A stretch of 64,000 bases of DNA, from assembly GCF_903166585.1 (NCBI RefSeq), contig NZ_CAESCM010000012.1:62001-126000 (forward strand), written 5' to 3'. The stretch's first letter is position 1. Each line of letters starts with the position of its first letter. The DNA comes from Pedobacter ghigonis. GTDB taxonomy: Bacteria > Bacteroidota > Bacteroidia > Sphingobacteriales > Sphingobacteriaceae. Below the pieces are notes generated by a model, which saw only the letters and a program-made list of their open reading frames with translations, made no database searches and had not been told where the DNA came from. Both the position numbers and the translations under genes were made by a program. Shown piece after piece: positions 26,634 through 35,067 of this stretch.

Positions 26634-28591
26634 TAAACTGGTAGTCTATTCAGTTCAATATCATCAGGCGTAACAAAGATCAGTGGTACTTTCTCTACAT
26701 CCACATAACTGCTATCCAAACCAAAACTGCGTTCTTCTGATAAACTTAATCTTTTGAGGATAAAATAATAGTCCATAATTGAGCGCTCGTAGAAGCTCAG
26801 TTTAGTAAATTTAGATAAGTGTTTCTCTAAAAGAACAAACCTAAAATCGCCTGCAATTTTATGCTTGTTTAACGAAGTGTACTGACTTGTAATATCAATT
26901 TCACCGTTCTTAACCAGCTCTTCAACCACCTTACGGTAAAGCAGGTTTACACGTTGCTCAATCCGGAAACCTAATTTAAAATCGATCCTGATCAACTTAC
27001 CAGGAATCAGGAATTCAACCTTGTAATCCAAAGTATAAGGCTCGTCCATTACATCAACGTGCACTAACCAATATACATCTGCACGTTTTGGTTCTTTCTG
27101 AATAATGGAATAAATAATTTTCGACTCAATCTCGGTTTTGAAATTGGCACTGGTTAAATATACCAGCTGAGAAGAGTATTTAGGCACAGATTCATCACTG
27201 CTCAATTCGCTCAAAATCTGGTAGTAATCTTCAATTTCTACATACTTAACAAAGCGGTTTTTAATTTTACGCGCTACAAACCAACTCCACATAATGGTAA
27301 ACAGAAGCGATCCGATTAATACCGTTACCCAACCTCCATGCAAGAATTTAGTTAAATTACTAATCAGGAAAGTACCTTCAATAATTACATAAGTAAAGAA
27401 GAAAATAGCAATCAGGTATTTAGGGAAACGCCTGCTTCTTAAGTAAAAACTAACCAAAATGGTAGTCATTAACATGGCAATTGTAATAGACAAGCCATAG
27501 GCTGCATCCATTTGTTCTGATTTTTTGAAAAGCAAAACAATACCGCAACAGCCAATCCAAAGCATCCAGTTAATAGATGGAACATAAAGCTGTCCTTTAG
27601 AAACGGAAGGATAAATAATTTTGATTTTTGGCCAAAGGTTTAAACGAACGGCCTCAGATATTAAAGTAAATGACCCACTAATTAAAGCCTGACTGGCAAT
27701 TACAGCAGCCATTGTTGCCAATATAACCATCGGGATCTGAACCTGATCGGGAACAATCTGAAAGAAAGGGTTCATTTTAGCTCCCGGAACATAGGTGGTG
27801 CTGTTGTGCAAAATCCAAACACCCTGCCCTAAATAGTTAAGAATAAGGGTGAGTTTTACAAAAATCCAGCTGATGCGGATGTTGTTTCTTCCGCAATGGC
27901 CTAAATCTGAATACAAGGCCTCGGCTCCTGTTGTACATAAGAATACCCCACCGAGAATCAAAAAAGCCAGCTTATTGGTTACCAGTAAATGAATAGCATA
28001 ATATGGATTAAATGCCTTTAAAACGCTAAAATCTTTAACAATAAAAGATACACCTAAAACCCCTAATACACCAAACCAAACAAACATTACCGGTCCGAAC
28101 AATTTACCAACCAGGTTGGTACCGAACTGCTGAATAATAAAAAGAACAGTGAGGATAATTAATACAATCGGAATAACCTGTACATCGAATTTCTTGGTCA
28201 AACCTTCAATTGCCGAAGTAACGGTAATACTCGGTGTGATAATACCATCGGCAAGCAGGGCACAACCACCCACAATGGCCGGAACGACTAGCCATTTAGC
28301 TTTTTTACGCACAAGCGAAAACAAAGAAAAAATCCCCCCCTCACCTTTGTTATCGGCACGTAAGGTAATAATCACATATTTTACGGTGGTTTGCAGGGTT
28401 AGCGTCCAAATGATACAAGATAATACTCCGAGCACATTGGTAGGATTGATATCCTGTTTACCGCCAAGGATAATGGTAAAAATTGCATTTAAGGTATATA
28501 ATGGTGATGTACCAATATCGCCGAATACAATTCCCAAACTAATTAGAACCCCACCAGCGGTTAACGCGTTGACATTTTTATGATTTGACAC
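26633..28591 (-). CDS. kup: KUP-family potassium uptake protein
   Basis: Kup imports potassium with protons across the inner membrane. The 652-residue protein has the family opening GVLISLGIVFGDIGTSPLY with the conserved GDIGTSPLY motif, about twelve membrane helices up to residue 445, and a hydrophilic C-terminal domain (about 450-652) with the typical ending RSIMDYYFILKRLSL. The start is a GTG at 28591; no in-frame ATG lies in the preceding codons, and the length before GDIGTSPLY agrees with relatives. A 51-residue membrane protein follows with a one-base overlap. The upstream spacer is AT-rich and divergent to the T9SS cargo gene. Confidence 0.95.
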   Translation of the reverse strand: MSNHKNVNALTAGGVLISLGIVFGDIGTSPLYTLNAIFTIILGGKQDINPTNVLGVLSCIIWTLTLQTTVKYVIITLRADNKGEGGIFSLFSLVRKKAKWLVVPAIVGGCALLADGIITPSITVTSAIEGLTKKFDVQVIPIVLIILTVLFIIQQFGTNLVGKLFGPVMFVWFGVLGVLGVSFIVKDFSVLKAFNPYYAIHLLVTNKLAFLILGGVFLCTTGAEALYSDLGHCGRNNIRISWIFVKLTLILNYLGQGVWILHNSTTYVPGAKMNPFFQIVPDQVQIPMVILATMAAVIASQALISGSFTLISEAVRLNLWPKIKIIYPSVSKGQLYVPSINWMLWIGCCGIVLLFKKSEQMDAAYGLSITIAMLMTTILVSFYLRSRRFPKYLIAIFFFTYVIIEGTFLISNLTKFLHGGWVTVLIGSLLFTIMWSWFVARKIKNRFVKYVEIEDYYQILSELSSDESVPKYSSQLVYLTSANFKTEIESKIIYSIIQKEPKRADVYWLVHVDVMDEPYTLDYKVEFLIPGKLIRIDFKLGFRIEQRVNLLYRKVVEELVKNGEIDITSQYTSLNKHKIAGDFRFVLLEKHLSKFTKLSFYERSIMDYYFILKRLSLSEERSFGLDSSYVDVEKVPLIFVTPDDIELNRLPV

Positions 28592-28750
28592 TTCGTTGAT
28601 TATTTTAGTGCGGCAAAAGTAAACTAACTATAACAATTTAACAACCAAATTATTGTGTATTTTCAACACTATGAAATTTAAATATTATTGTTAAATTGTG
28701 TTAAATTATGGCTTTTAAACAAAATGTTTAATTTCTTTGTTTTAAATTAA

Positions 28751-28758
28751 TACATTTG
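28751..28758 (+). promoter_or_regulatory. -7 box TACATTTG for the T9SS cargo gene
   Basis: It matches TANNTTTG and ends 13 bases before the ATG at 28772. A TTTG lies at 28736-28739, but the 11-base spacing is too short for a standard -33 element, so only the -7 box is supported. Confidence 0.4.
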
Positions 28759-28771
28759 CATTACCAATTTG

Positions 28772-29302
28772 ATGAAACTCTACACTAAGACAACGTTGCT
28801 CACCAAAATAGCCTGCACATTGTGTATGGTTTTGTTGTGCAGCCTAAATTCTTGGTCACAACAGGCTGATAGCATTAAGATTAGCCTTAAAAACAGAGCC
28901 AAAAAAGTTAGCAGAATCCCCGAAATTAAAGCCAATATCACCCCTTACAAGCCGCTTTACATGTCAATTGGTGGCAGTGGCTTATTTAATTCTTATTCTA
29001 CTACTCCCAGAGCTGCAACGGTTACACCTAAAGATAAATTGTTAACCATTGTAAAAATATATCCGAATCCAGTTGAAGAGCAGTTAAATATTATCCTTTC
29101 TATTGGTAAAGACGGTACACAAACTACAATAAAAATCATCGATTTACTGGGCAACGAAGTAGCTACTTTATCAAACGAGCGCTTAAATGCCGGCGAACAA
29201 ACCAAAACCTTCACCATTCCAAGCAGGATCAATGCAGGCATCTACTTTTTAAGGGTTATTGCCGGGACAGAAAGTCAGGTAAAACGCATCTCAGTTTTAT
29301 AA
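28772..29302 (+). CDS. small secreted protein with a type IX sorting domain
   Basis: The 176-residue protein has an N-terminal signal peptide (cleavage near NSWSQQ, about residue 30) and ends in a type A T9SS C-terminal domain of about 80 residues: KIYPNPVEEQLNI, then IKIIDLLGNEVATL, AGIYFLRVIAG and a final KRISVL. Only about 60 residues lie between the two, with no recognised domain. So the mature protein is almost all sorting signal. It should be exported through the Sec system, then across the outer membrane by the T9SS, and either released or anchored. A TTG three bases upstream (28769) is in frame, but ATG 28772 is preferred. The function of the cargo part is unknown. Confidence 0.85.
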   Translation: MKLYTKTTLLTKIACTLCMVLLCSLNSWSQQADSIKISLKNRAKKVSRIPEIKANITPYKPLYMSIGGSGLFNSYSTTPRAATVTPKDKLLTIVKIYPNPVEEQLNIILSIGKDGTQTTIKIIDLLGNEVATLSNERLNAGEQTKTFTIPSRINAGIYFLRVIAGTESQVKRISVL

Positions 29303-29378
29303 CACCATTTTCTTTTCTATTTTTGAATTTGACCTGGGTTTAACTCGTGTCTATTTTCTTACACCACAATTTTTAAAA

Positions 29379-29990
29379 ATGAAAATCATAGCCATTGGCC
29401 GTAATTATGCCGAACATGCCAAAGAACTGAACAATCCGGTTCCAACTACCCCGGTAATTTTTTTGAAACCTGATACAGCAGTACTAAAAGATAACAAGCC
29501 GTTTTACCTGCCCGATTTTTCTGATGATATTCATTACGAACTGGAAGTAGTTTTAAAAATTTGTAAGGAAGGAAAGCATATTGCCGAAAAATTTGCAGCC
29601 AATTATTATGACGAAGTGGCCCTAGGTATTGATTTTACCGCCCGTGATATCCAAAGCAAACACAAAGAAAAAGGGTTACCATGGGAACTGGCTAAGGCGT
29701 TTGACAACTCTGCCCCCATCAGCCTTTTCAGCCCTAAAAGTGATTTCGAAGACCTTTATAATTTAAATTTTGAACTCAAAATAAACGGAGAAAGTCGCCA
29801 GGTTGGCCATACTAAAGATCTGCTCTTCTCGTTCGAGAAGATAATCAGCTTTGTTTCGCAATATATTACTTTAAAAAAAGGCGACTTAATTTTTACGGGT
29901 ACACCAGCAGGTGTAGGCAAAATTAATAAAGGCGATAAGTTAGAAGCATGGCTGGAAGACAAACAACTATTAAATTTTGATGTAAAATAA
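29379..29990 (+). CDS. fumarylacetoacetate hydrolase-family protein
   Basis: The 203-residue protein is a short FAH-fold enzyme. It starts with MKIIAIGRNYAEHAKEL and has the metal-binding ExE pair in HYELEVVLKI plus the later Asp in GIDFTARD, followed by KGLPWELAKAFDNSAP and the closing GDLIFTGTPAGVG, all FAH hallmarks. Small members act as acylpyruvate hydrolases or oxaloacetate tautomerases/decarboxylases in the cytoplasm; sequence alone does not choose between them. The M23 peptidase gene starts 3 bases after the stop, so the pair may be co-transcribed although no functional tie is obvious. Confidence 0.93.
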   Translation: MKIIAIGRNYAEHAKELNNPVPTTPVIFLKPDTAVLKDNKPFYLPDFSDDIHYELEVVLKICKEGKHIAEKFAANYYDEVALGIDFTARDIQSKHKEKGLPWELAKAFDNSAPISLFSPKSDFEDLYNLNFELKINGESRQVGHTKDLLFSFEKIISFVSQYITLKKGDLIFTGTPAGVGKINKGDKLEAWLEDKQLLNFDVK

Positions 29991-29993
29991 CGA

Positions 29994-31721
29994 ATGACTA
30001 AAAATCCGATCCTCTACTTCAGTAAGCTTACACTTTTATTTTTATCAGCTTTTAATTTCGCACAGGCACAACAGATTTTCAGCAGCAATAAATACCCCAT
30101 TACCGATTTCAGGCAACCTTTAGATATTGCTCCTCCTGCCCTTGCGGGCTCATTTGGAGAAATCAGGGGGAACCATTTCCACTCCGGCATCGATTTCAGG
30201 ACTAACCAGCGCGAAGGCTATCCGGTGTATGCCGTTGCTGATGGTTATATTTCGCGGCTAAGAGTGCAGAACAGTGGCTTCGGTCAGGCGCTTTATATTA
30301 ACCACCCCAATGGTTTTACCACAGTTTATGGTCATTTACAACGCTTTGCCCCTAAAATTGCAACGGTAGTTAAAAACCTCGAGTACGAAAAAAAGTCTTT
30401 CGAAATTGATGAGTTTCCCGATGCTACCCTAATTCCAGTGCATAAAGGCGATATTATTGCCTGGTCGGGCAACCGCGGGAGCTCCGGTGGTCCGCATTTA
30501 CACTTTGAAATCAGGGATACCAAAACCGAAGAAACCATTAACCCCCAATTTTTTGGCATCATCATTCCCGACAACATTCCACCTGTTATCCATGGTCTTT
30601 ATGTTTATCGCCTAAACGGAAAAACTTTTAACGAATTTACCCCCAAACAAGCCATTGGCATTACAGGAGCAGGTGGCCAATATAAAACTTCAGCCCCAGT
30701 TAGTTTAACGGGAGAAGTGGGTTTTGGCATTGTGGTTACCGACAGGCACAATGGTTTATCGGGCACCAATGGGGTTTACTCTATCCAGCTGGAGCTCGAC
30801 GGCAAGAAGGTTTATACTTCGGCATTAGAACGTTTTGCCTTTGAAGACAGCAAGGCCATTAATTCACATATTGATTATCCAACTTATATCAATACAAAAA
30901 GAAGCATTCAAAAAAGTTTTGTTGATCCGGGCAATCCGTTAAAAATATACAGTGGTCTGGTAAATAGCGGCAGGATCAATTTCAACGATGGTGCTGCACA
31001 CCAGTTGCGCTACATCATTACCGATTCGAAGGGAAATTCGTCTGTTTTACCTTTTACCATTAACTCAGGTACTGCACCTGTGGCTGCTCCAACTGTCCCT
31101 GCTGGCATCATTTACCCTTACAACAAGGTAAACGAATTTAATAATGAAGATGTTAAGGTTATTTTTCCGATGGGTACTTTATACAACGACCTTAATTTCA
31201 GTTATAAAAAACTTCCTAAACCAGCCGGAAATGCCTGGTCTGCAATACATCAGATCCATAACCGATATACTCCGCTACACATTGGTTTCGATTTGTGGAT
31301 CAAAGCGGATAACCTTCCCGAAAATTTAAGAAGTAAAGCCCTGATTGTAAACACAAATGGTTCATCACAAGGCGGCAGTTTCGATAATGGTTTCGTTAAG
31401 GCTACCCCAAAAAACTTTGGCAGCTTTTACATCGCTACCGATACCATCGCACCGAGAATTGTACCTGTTAATATTGGAGAAGGCCGGAATATGGCAGGTT
31501 TATCGAAAATGACTTTTAAAATCAGTGATAATTTATCAGGCATTAAAAGTTTTAATGGCTATATAGATGGCAAATGGGTTTTAATGGAGTTTGATGCCAA
31601 AACGGCTACACTATGGCACAGTTTCGACGAGCGGACAAGCGCAGGTAAACATAGCCTTGAGCTGGTAGTAACTGATATGAAGGAAAACACCAGGCGTTAT
31701 AGCGTGGGCTTTTCAAGGTAA
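29994..31721 (+). CDS. M23-family zinc metallopeptidase
   Basis: The 575-residue protein has a signal peptide (to about AQAQ, residue 26) and an LytM/M23 domain in its first third. Zinc ligands are visible in HSGIDFR (His63, Asp67) and HLHFE (His168 and His170). The domain is preceded by FRQPLDIAPPALAGSFGEIRGNHF, as in related Bacteroidota proteins. The remaining 370 residues are beta-rich with no recognised domain. M23 enzymes cut peptidoglycan cross-links in the periplasm; the large C-terminal part may bind the wall or a partner. Because the His and Asp ligands are intact, it is probably an active peptidase rather than a regulator. Confidence 0.92.
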   Translation: MTKNPILYFSKLTLLFLSAFNFAQAQQIFSSNKYPITDFRQPLDIAPPALAGSFGEIRGNHFHSGIDFRTNQREGYPVYAVADGYISRLRVQNSGFGQALYINHPNGFTTVYGHLQRFAPKIATVVKNLEYEKKSFEIDEFPDATLIPVHKGDIIAWSGNRGSSGGPHLHFEIRDTKTEETINPQFFGIIIPDNIPPVIHGLYVYRLNGKTFNEFTPKQAIGITGAGGQYKTSAPVSLTGEVGFGIVVTDRHNGLSGTNGVYSIQLELDGKKVYTSALERFAFEDSKAINSHIDYPTYINTKRSIQKSFVDPGNPLKIYSGLVNSGRINFNDGAAHQLRYIITDSKGNSSVLPFTINSGTAPVAAPTVPAGIIYPYNKVNEFNNEDVKVIFPMGTLYNDLNFSYKKLPKPAGNAWSAIHQIHNRYTPLHIGFDLWIKADNLPENLRSKALIVNTNGSSQGGSFDNGFVKATPKNFGSFYIATDTIAPRIVPVNIGEGRNMAGLSKMTFKISDNLSGIKSFNGYIDGKWVLMEFDAKTATLWHSFDERTSAGKHSLELVVTDMKENTRRYSVGFSR

Positions 31722-31740
31722 GCTTGAAATAATCAAATCA

Positions 31741-31841
31741 CAAGCACCAATTATCAAACCTGGCACAAATCTTTAATTGGCAAATTCTATTGATAGAAAC
31801 TTTGATAATTGGTGCTTGGTTATTGATGCTTGGTTATTGAT
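31741..31841. repeat. 18-bp inverted repeat followed by a 14-bp tandem repeat
   Basis: CAAGCACCAATTATCAAA (31741-31758) is the exact reverse complement of 31801-31818, separated by 42 bases. GCTTGGTTATTGAT then occurs twice in tandem (31814-31827 and 31828-31841). It lies just after the M23 gene and may act as a terminator or be a small mobile repeat. Confidence 0.75.
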
Positions 31842-31967
31842 CATTAAATATCGGTTATTAATTAACCTAAAGTCATCTTTTAACATATATTGAACACTAT
31901 AATGGCTTAAACTGTTTAACTTGCACATTCAATCATTTTACCAGTCAAAAATTCAATCATTAATAAT

Positions 31968-32432
31968 ATGGCAGAGTTAAAAGAAGGTGATCAGGCACCT
32001 GCAATTACATCGAAAGATCAAAACGGTATTGAGGTATCGTTAAGTGATTACCAGGGAAAAACGGTGGTCCTGTATTTTTATCCGAAAGATGATACCCCGG
32101 GCTGTACCGCTGAGGCTTGTGATTTCAGAGACAACTACCAGGGCTTACAGGCTAAAGGTATTGTAGTTTTAGGCGTAAGTGTTGACGACGAAAAATCACA
32201 TCAGAAATTTGTAACCAAACACAACTTACCATTTACCCTATTGGCAGATACCGACCAGAAAATCGTAAATGATTATGGTGTTTGGGCCGAAAAAAACATG
32301 TATGGTAAAAAATATATGGGTACCGTACGCACCACTTTTATTATTGATGGCGAAGGCAAAATTGCCCACATCATTAAAAAAGTAGACACTAAAAATTCAA
32401 CACAACAAGTACTCGATTTAATCAATAACTAA
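31968..32432 (+). CDS. bcp: thiol peroxidase, BCP type (peroxiredoxin Q)
   Basis: BCP reduces hydrogen peroxide and organic hydroperoxides with electrons from thioredoxin. The 154-residue protein has the full family length, the active-site context YPKDDTPGCTAEACDFRD with the peroxidatic Cys46 and the resolving Cys51 five residues on, and the PxxxT/C-type loop; Arg is in TVRTTFIID near residue 125. It starts with MAELKEGDQAPAI and has no signal peptide, so it acts in the cytoplasm. It stands alone, with a repeat-containing spacer upstream and the transketolase promoter downstream. Confidence 0.96.
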   Translation: MAELKEGDQAPAITSKDQNGIEVSLSDYQGKTVVLYFYPKDDTPGCTAEACDFRDNYQGLQAKGIVVLGVSVDDEKSHQKFVTKHNLPFTLLADTDQKIVNDYGVWAEKNMYGKKYMGTVRTTFIIDGEGKIAHIIKKVDTKNSTQQVLDLINN

Positions 32433-32455
32433 TTATGATATAGCAAGTAAAATAT

Positions 32456-32463
32456 TAACTTTG
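32456..32463 (+). promoter_or_regulatory. -7 box TAACTTTG for the transketolase genes
   Basis: It fits TANNTTTG and lies 26 bases before the ATG at 32490, giving a short leader. No TTTG at the -33 distance was found. Confidence 0.45.
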
Positions 32464-32489
32464 CTATGTAACAACAACCTCTAATTTTA

Positions 32490-33335
32490 ATGAAACATAC
32501 AATTAAAGAGCTAGAAGATATTGCCTCTCAGATCAGACGAGATATCGTTAGAATGGTTCACGGATGTCAGTCTGGCCACCCTGGTGCCTCACTTGGATGC
32601 GCAGATTTTTTTACTGCTTTATACTTTGAAGTAATGAACCACAAAACCGACTTCACCATGGAAGGTGCAGGCGAAGATTTGTTTTTCTTATCTAACGGAC
32701 ACATTTCTCCGGTTTGGTACAGTACTTTGGCACATGCGGGCTATTTTGACAAAAGTGAATTGGCAACTTTCCGTAAGTTAGACTCTAGATTGCAAGGCCA
32801 CCCTACCACACACGAACATTTACCAGGTATACGTGTAGCTTCAGGCTCTTTGGGCCAGGGCTTATCAGTTGCTATTGGTGCTGCCTTAGCCAAAAAATTA
32901 AACGGCGATAAATCTATCATCTTTGCATTATTGGGCGATGGAGAATTACAGGAAGGCCAAAACTGGGAAGCAGCCATGTTTGCCCCATTCAATAAAGTAG
33001 ATCATTTAATTGCTTCTGTTGATTATAACGGTCAGCAAATTGACGGTCCTACGAGTAAAGTACTTGCCCTAGATGATTTGCAAGCTAAATTCGAAGCTTT
33101 TGGATGGCATGTAATCAATACCGATGGTAACGATATGCAGTCGATTGTTGAAGGTTTACATTATGCTAAAACTTTAACAGGAAAAGGCAAACCAATCTTA
33201 AATTTAATGAGCACACAAATGGGTGCAGGCGTAGATTATATGATGGGTACGCATAAATGGCACGGTACAGCACCAAACGACGAACAGTTGGCTGCCGCAT
33301 TAGCTCAATTACCAGAAACTTTAGGGGACTACTAA
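32490..33335 (+). CDS. transketolase, N-terminal subunit
   Basis: This 281-residue protein carries the thiamine diphosphate-binding half of transketolase. It shows GCQSGHPGASLGCADFF near the start, the TPP motif GDGELQEGQNWEAAMF (about 150-165), and the following DYNGQQIDGPTSKV. The C-terminal half is encoded separately at 33425-34381. Transketolase moves two-carbon units between sugar phosphates in the pentose phosphate pathway. Two-gene transketolases are normal in many bacteria and archaea, and both genes here have proper starts and stops, so this is a split enzyme and not a frameshift. Confidence 0.95.
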   Translation: MKHTIKELEDIASQIRRDIVRMVHGCQSGHPGASLGCADFFTALYFEVMNHKTDFTMEGAGEDLFFLSNGHISPVWYSTLAHAGYFDKSELATFRKLDSRLQGHPTTHEHLPGIRVASGSLGQGLSVAIGAALAKKLNGDKSIIFALLGDGELQEGQNWEAAMFAPFNKVDHLIASVDYNGQQIDGPTSKVLALDDLQAKFEAFGWHVINTDGNDMQSIVEGLHYAKTLTGKGKPILNLMSTQMGAGVDYMMGTHKWHGTAPNDEQLAAALAQLPETLGDY

Positions 33336-33424
33336 AAACAGACTGGAGAGAACAGACACGAGATTTGAGGCAATTATAGTTCAATCTCGCTTCATAACAC
33401 TCCAATCTCATATTTAAAGAAATA

Positions 33425-34381
33425 ATGAAAAAATACACATATACAGAAAAAAAAGATACACGTTCGGGATTTGGCGCTGGCTTACATGAAGCCGGTAAGA
33501 AAAACGAAAATGTGGTTGCCTTATGTGCCGACTTAGTTGGATCGCTTAAAATGGACGCTTTCATTAAAGATTTTCCTGAGCGTTTTACACAGGTTGGTAT
33601 TGCCGAAGCCAACATGATTGGTATTGCAGCCGGTATGACTATTGGCGGTAAAATTCCTTTCACTGGTACTTTTGCCAACTTTTCCACAGGCCGGGTTTAC
33701 GATCAGATCCGTCAATCTGTTGCCTACTCAAATAAAAACGTAAAAATCTGTGCTTCACACGCGGGTTTAACCCTTGGCGAAGATGGTGCAACACACCAGA
33801 TTTTAGAAGATATAGGTTTAATGAAAATGTTGCCGGGTATGGTGGTAATCAATCCATGCGATTATAACCAAACTAAGGCAGCTACAATGGCTATCGCCGA
33901 GTACGAAGGTCCGGTCTACCTGCGTTTTGGTCGTCCGGTAATTCCTGTGTTTACAGATCCTGATCAGAAATTCGAGATTGGTAAAGCCTGGATGGTTAAC
34001 GAAGGTACCGATGTAACCATTATTGCAACTGGCCACATGGTTTGGAAAGCAATCGAAGCTGGCGAAAAACTGGCAGAACTGGGGATTGATGCGGAAATTA
34101 TAAATATCCACACCATTAAACCTTTGGACGACGAAGCGATCTTAAAATCAGTGAAAAAAACCGGTTGTGTGGTAACCTGCGAAGAGCACAACAAATTTGG
34201 AGGCTTAGGCGAAAGCGTTGCGCGTTTGTTAACCACCGAATTGCCAACTCCACAAGAGTTCGTAGCCACTAACGATACTTTCGGCGAAAGCGGAACACCA
34301 GATCAATTAATGTCTAAATACGGATTAGATGCCGTGAACATTGTTGAAGCTGTGCAAAAAGTAATCGGCAGGAAAAAATAG
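33425..34381 (+). CDS. transketolase, C-terminal subunit
   Basis: The 318-residue protein corresponds to the pyrimidine-binding and C-terminal domains of transketolase. It has RFTQVGIAEANMIGIAAGMTIGG with the catalytic Glu that activates the thiamine ring (GIAEANM), then HAGLTLGEDGATHQILEDIGLMK, and the C-terminal regulatory-type domain from about residue 190. It starts 89 bases after the N-terminal subunit and should form the active enzyme with it. After the stop comes a hairpin repeat at 34394-34458 that may end the transcript. Confidence 0.95.
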   Translation: MKKYTYTEKKDTRSGFGAGLHEAGKKNENVVALCADLVGSLKMDAFIKDFPERFTQVGIAEANMIGIAAGMTIGGKIPFTGTFANFSTGRVYDQIRQSVAYSNKNVKICASHAGLTLGEDGATHQILEDIGLMKMLPGMVVINPCDYNQTKAATMAIAEYEGPVYLRFGRPVIPVFTDPDQKFEIGKAWMVNEGTDVTIIATGHMVWKAIEAGEKLAELGIDAEIINIHTIKPLDDEAILKSVKKTGCVVTCEEHNKFGGLGESVARLLTTELPTPQEFVATNDTFGESGTPDQLMSKYGLDAVNIVEAVQKVIGRKK

Positions 34382-34393
34382 AATTAAAAATTT

Positions 34394-34458
34394 AACCACA
34401 AAGACACCAGGAACACTAAGCATAACCAAACCTTCGTGTTCTTAGTGTCTTTGTGGTT
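34394..34458. repeat. imperfect inverted repeat AACCACAAAGACAC...GTGTCTTTGTGGTT
   Basis: Arms 34394-34420 and 34432-34458 are about 27 bases each with a few mismatches and an 11-base spacer. It lies between transketolase and the sigma factor gene, where it could end the transketolase transcript. The wording (AACCACAAAGACAC) is one I associate with dispersed bacterial intergenic repeats. Confidence 0.65.
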
Positions 34459-34473
34459 TTATAATTATCATAA

Positions 34474-35034
34474 ATGAGACAAGTTGAAGATTCAGAAATT
34501 CTTGAAATGTTTGCCGTCGAGAAGACTCGTAATGAAGCCTTTAACCTGCTTTTAAAAAAATATCAGCAAAAAATTTACTGGCACATTAGAAGATTGGTGC
34601 TAAACCACGACGACTGCGACGACCTTTTGCAGGAAGTATTTGTTAAAGTTTGGAAAAACCTCGATAAATTCAGAAGTGATTCGCAATTATATACCTGGAT
34701 ATACCGCATTGCTACCAACGAATCGATTACTTTTTTAAACAAACAAAAGCAAAAAAATAATACCCCTTTAGATGAAGTTTCATCGGAGTTGGCCGATAAT
34801 CTGGTTGCATCATCGTATTTCAACGGCGATAAACTCGAATTAAAGCTGCAAAAAGCCATCCTTACCCTTCCCGAAAAACAACGCATTATCTTCAATATGA
34901 AATATTTTGATGATATGAAATATGAAGAAATTTCGGAGGTATTGGGTACTTCAGTCGGGGCCCTAAAAGCATCGTTTCATATCGCGGCAAAAAAAATTGA
35001 AGCTTTTATAACAAATGATGAAATAGACTATTAA
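34474..35034 (+). CDS. sigma-70 family RNA polymerase sigma factor (ECF-like)
   Basis: The 186-residue protein has sigma region 2 at about 25-95 (CDDLLQEVFVKVWKNLDKF, then YTWIYRIATNESITFLNKQ) and region 4 at about 125-180 (LPEKQRIIFNMKYFDDMKYEEISEVLGTSVGALKASFHIA, a helix-turn-helix for the -35 element). Regions 1 and 3 are absent, as in ECF sigma factors. The next gene, 33 bases downstream, encodes a single-pass membrane protein that is a good candidate for its anti-sigma factor, and a third encodes a small exported protein. Together these fit an envelope-stress type regulon. Confidence 0.93.
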   Translation: MRQVEDSEILEMFAVEKTRNEAFNLLLKKYQQKIYWHIRRLVLNHDDCDDLLQEVFVKVWKNLDKFRSDSQLYTWIYRIATNESITFLNKQKQKNNTPLDEVSSELADNLVASSYFNGDKLELKLQKAILTLPEKQRIIFNMKYFDDMKYEEISEVLGTSVGALKASFHIAAKKIEAFITNDEIDY

Positions 35035-35067
35035 ACCTTTTCGCATTAATTGTATCATATATCTGTG

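Noticed and set aside
28149..28583. 144-codon plus-strand frame inside kup
   Set aside because: It is antisense to the conserved N-terminal half of kup and shows no motif.
33166..33687. 173-codon minus-strand frame across the two transketolase genes
   Set aside because: It lies antisense to both well-supported transketolase genes, crosses the gap between them and has no recognised motif.
32490..34381. Transketolase broken by a frameshift
   Set aside because: Both halves have their own start and stop, full subunit length and an 89-base gap; two-subunit transketolases are normal.
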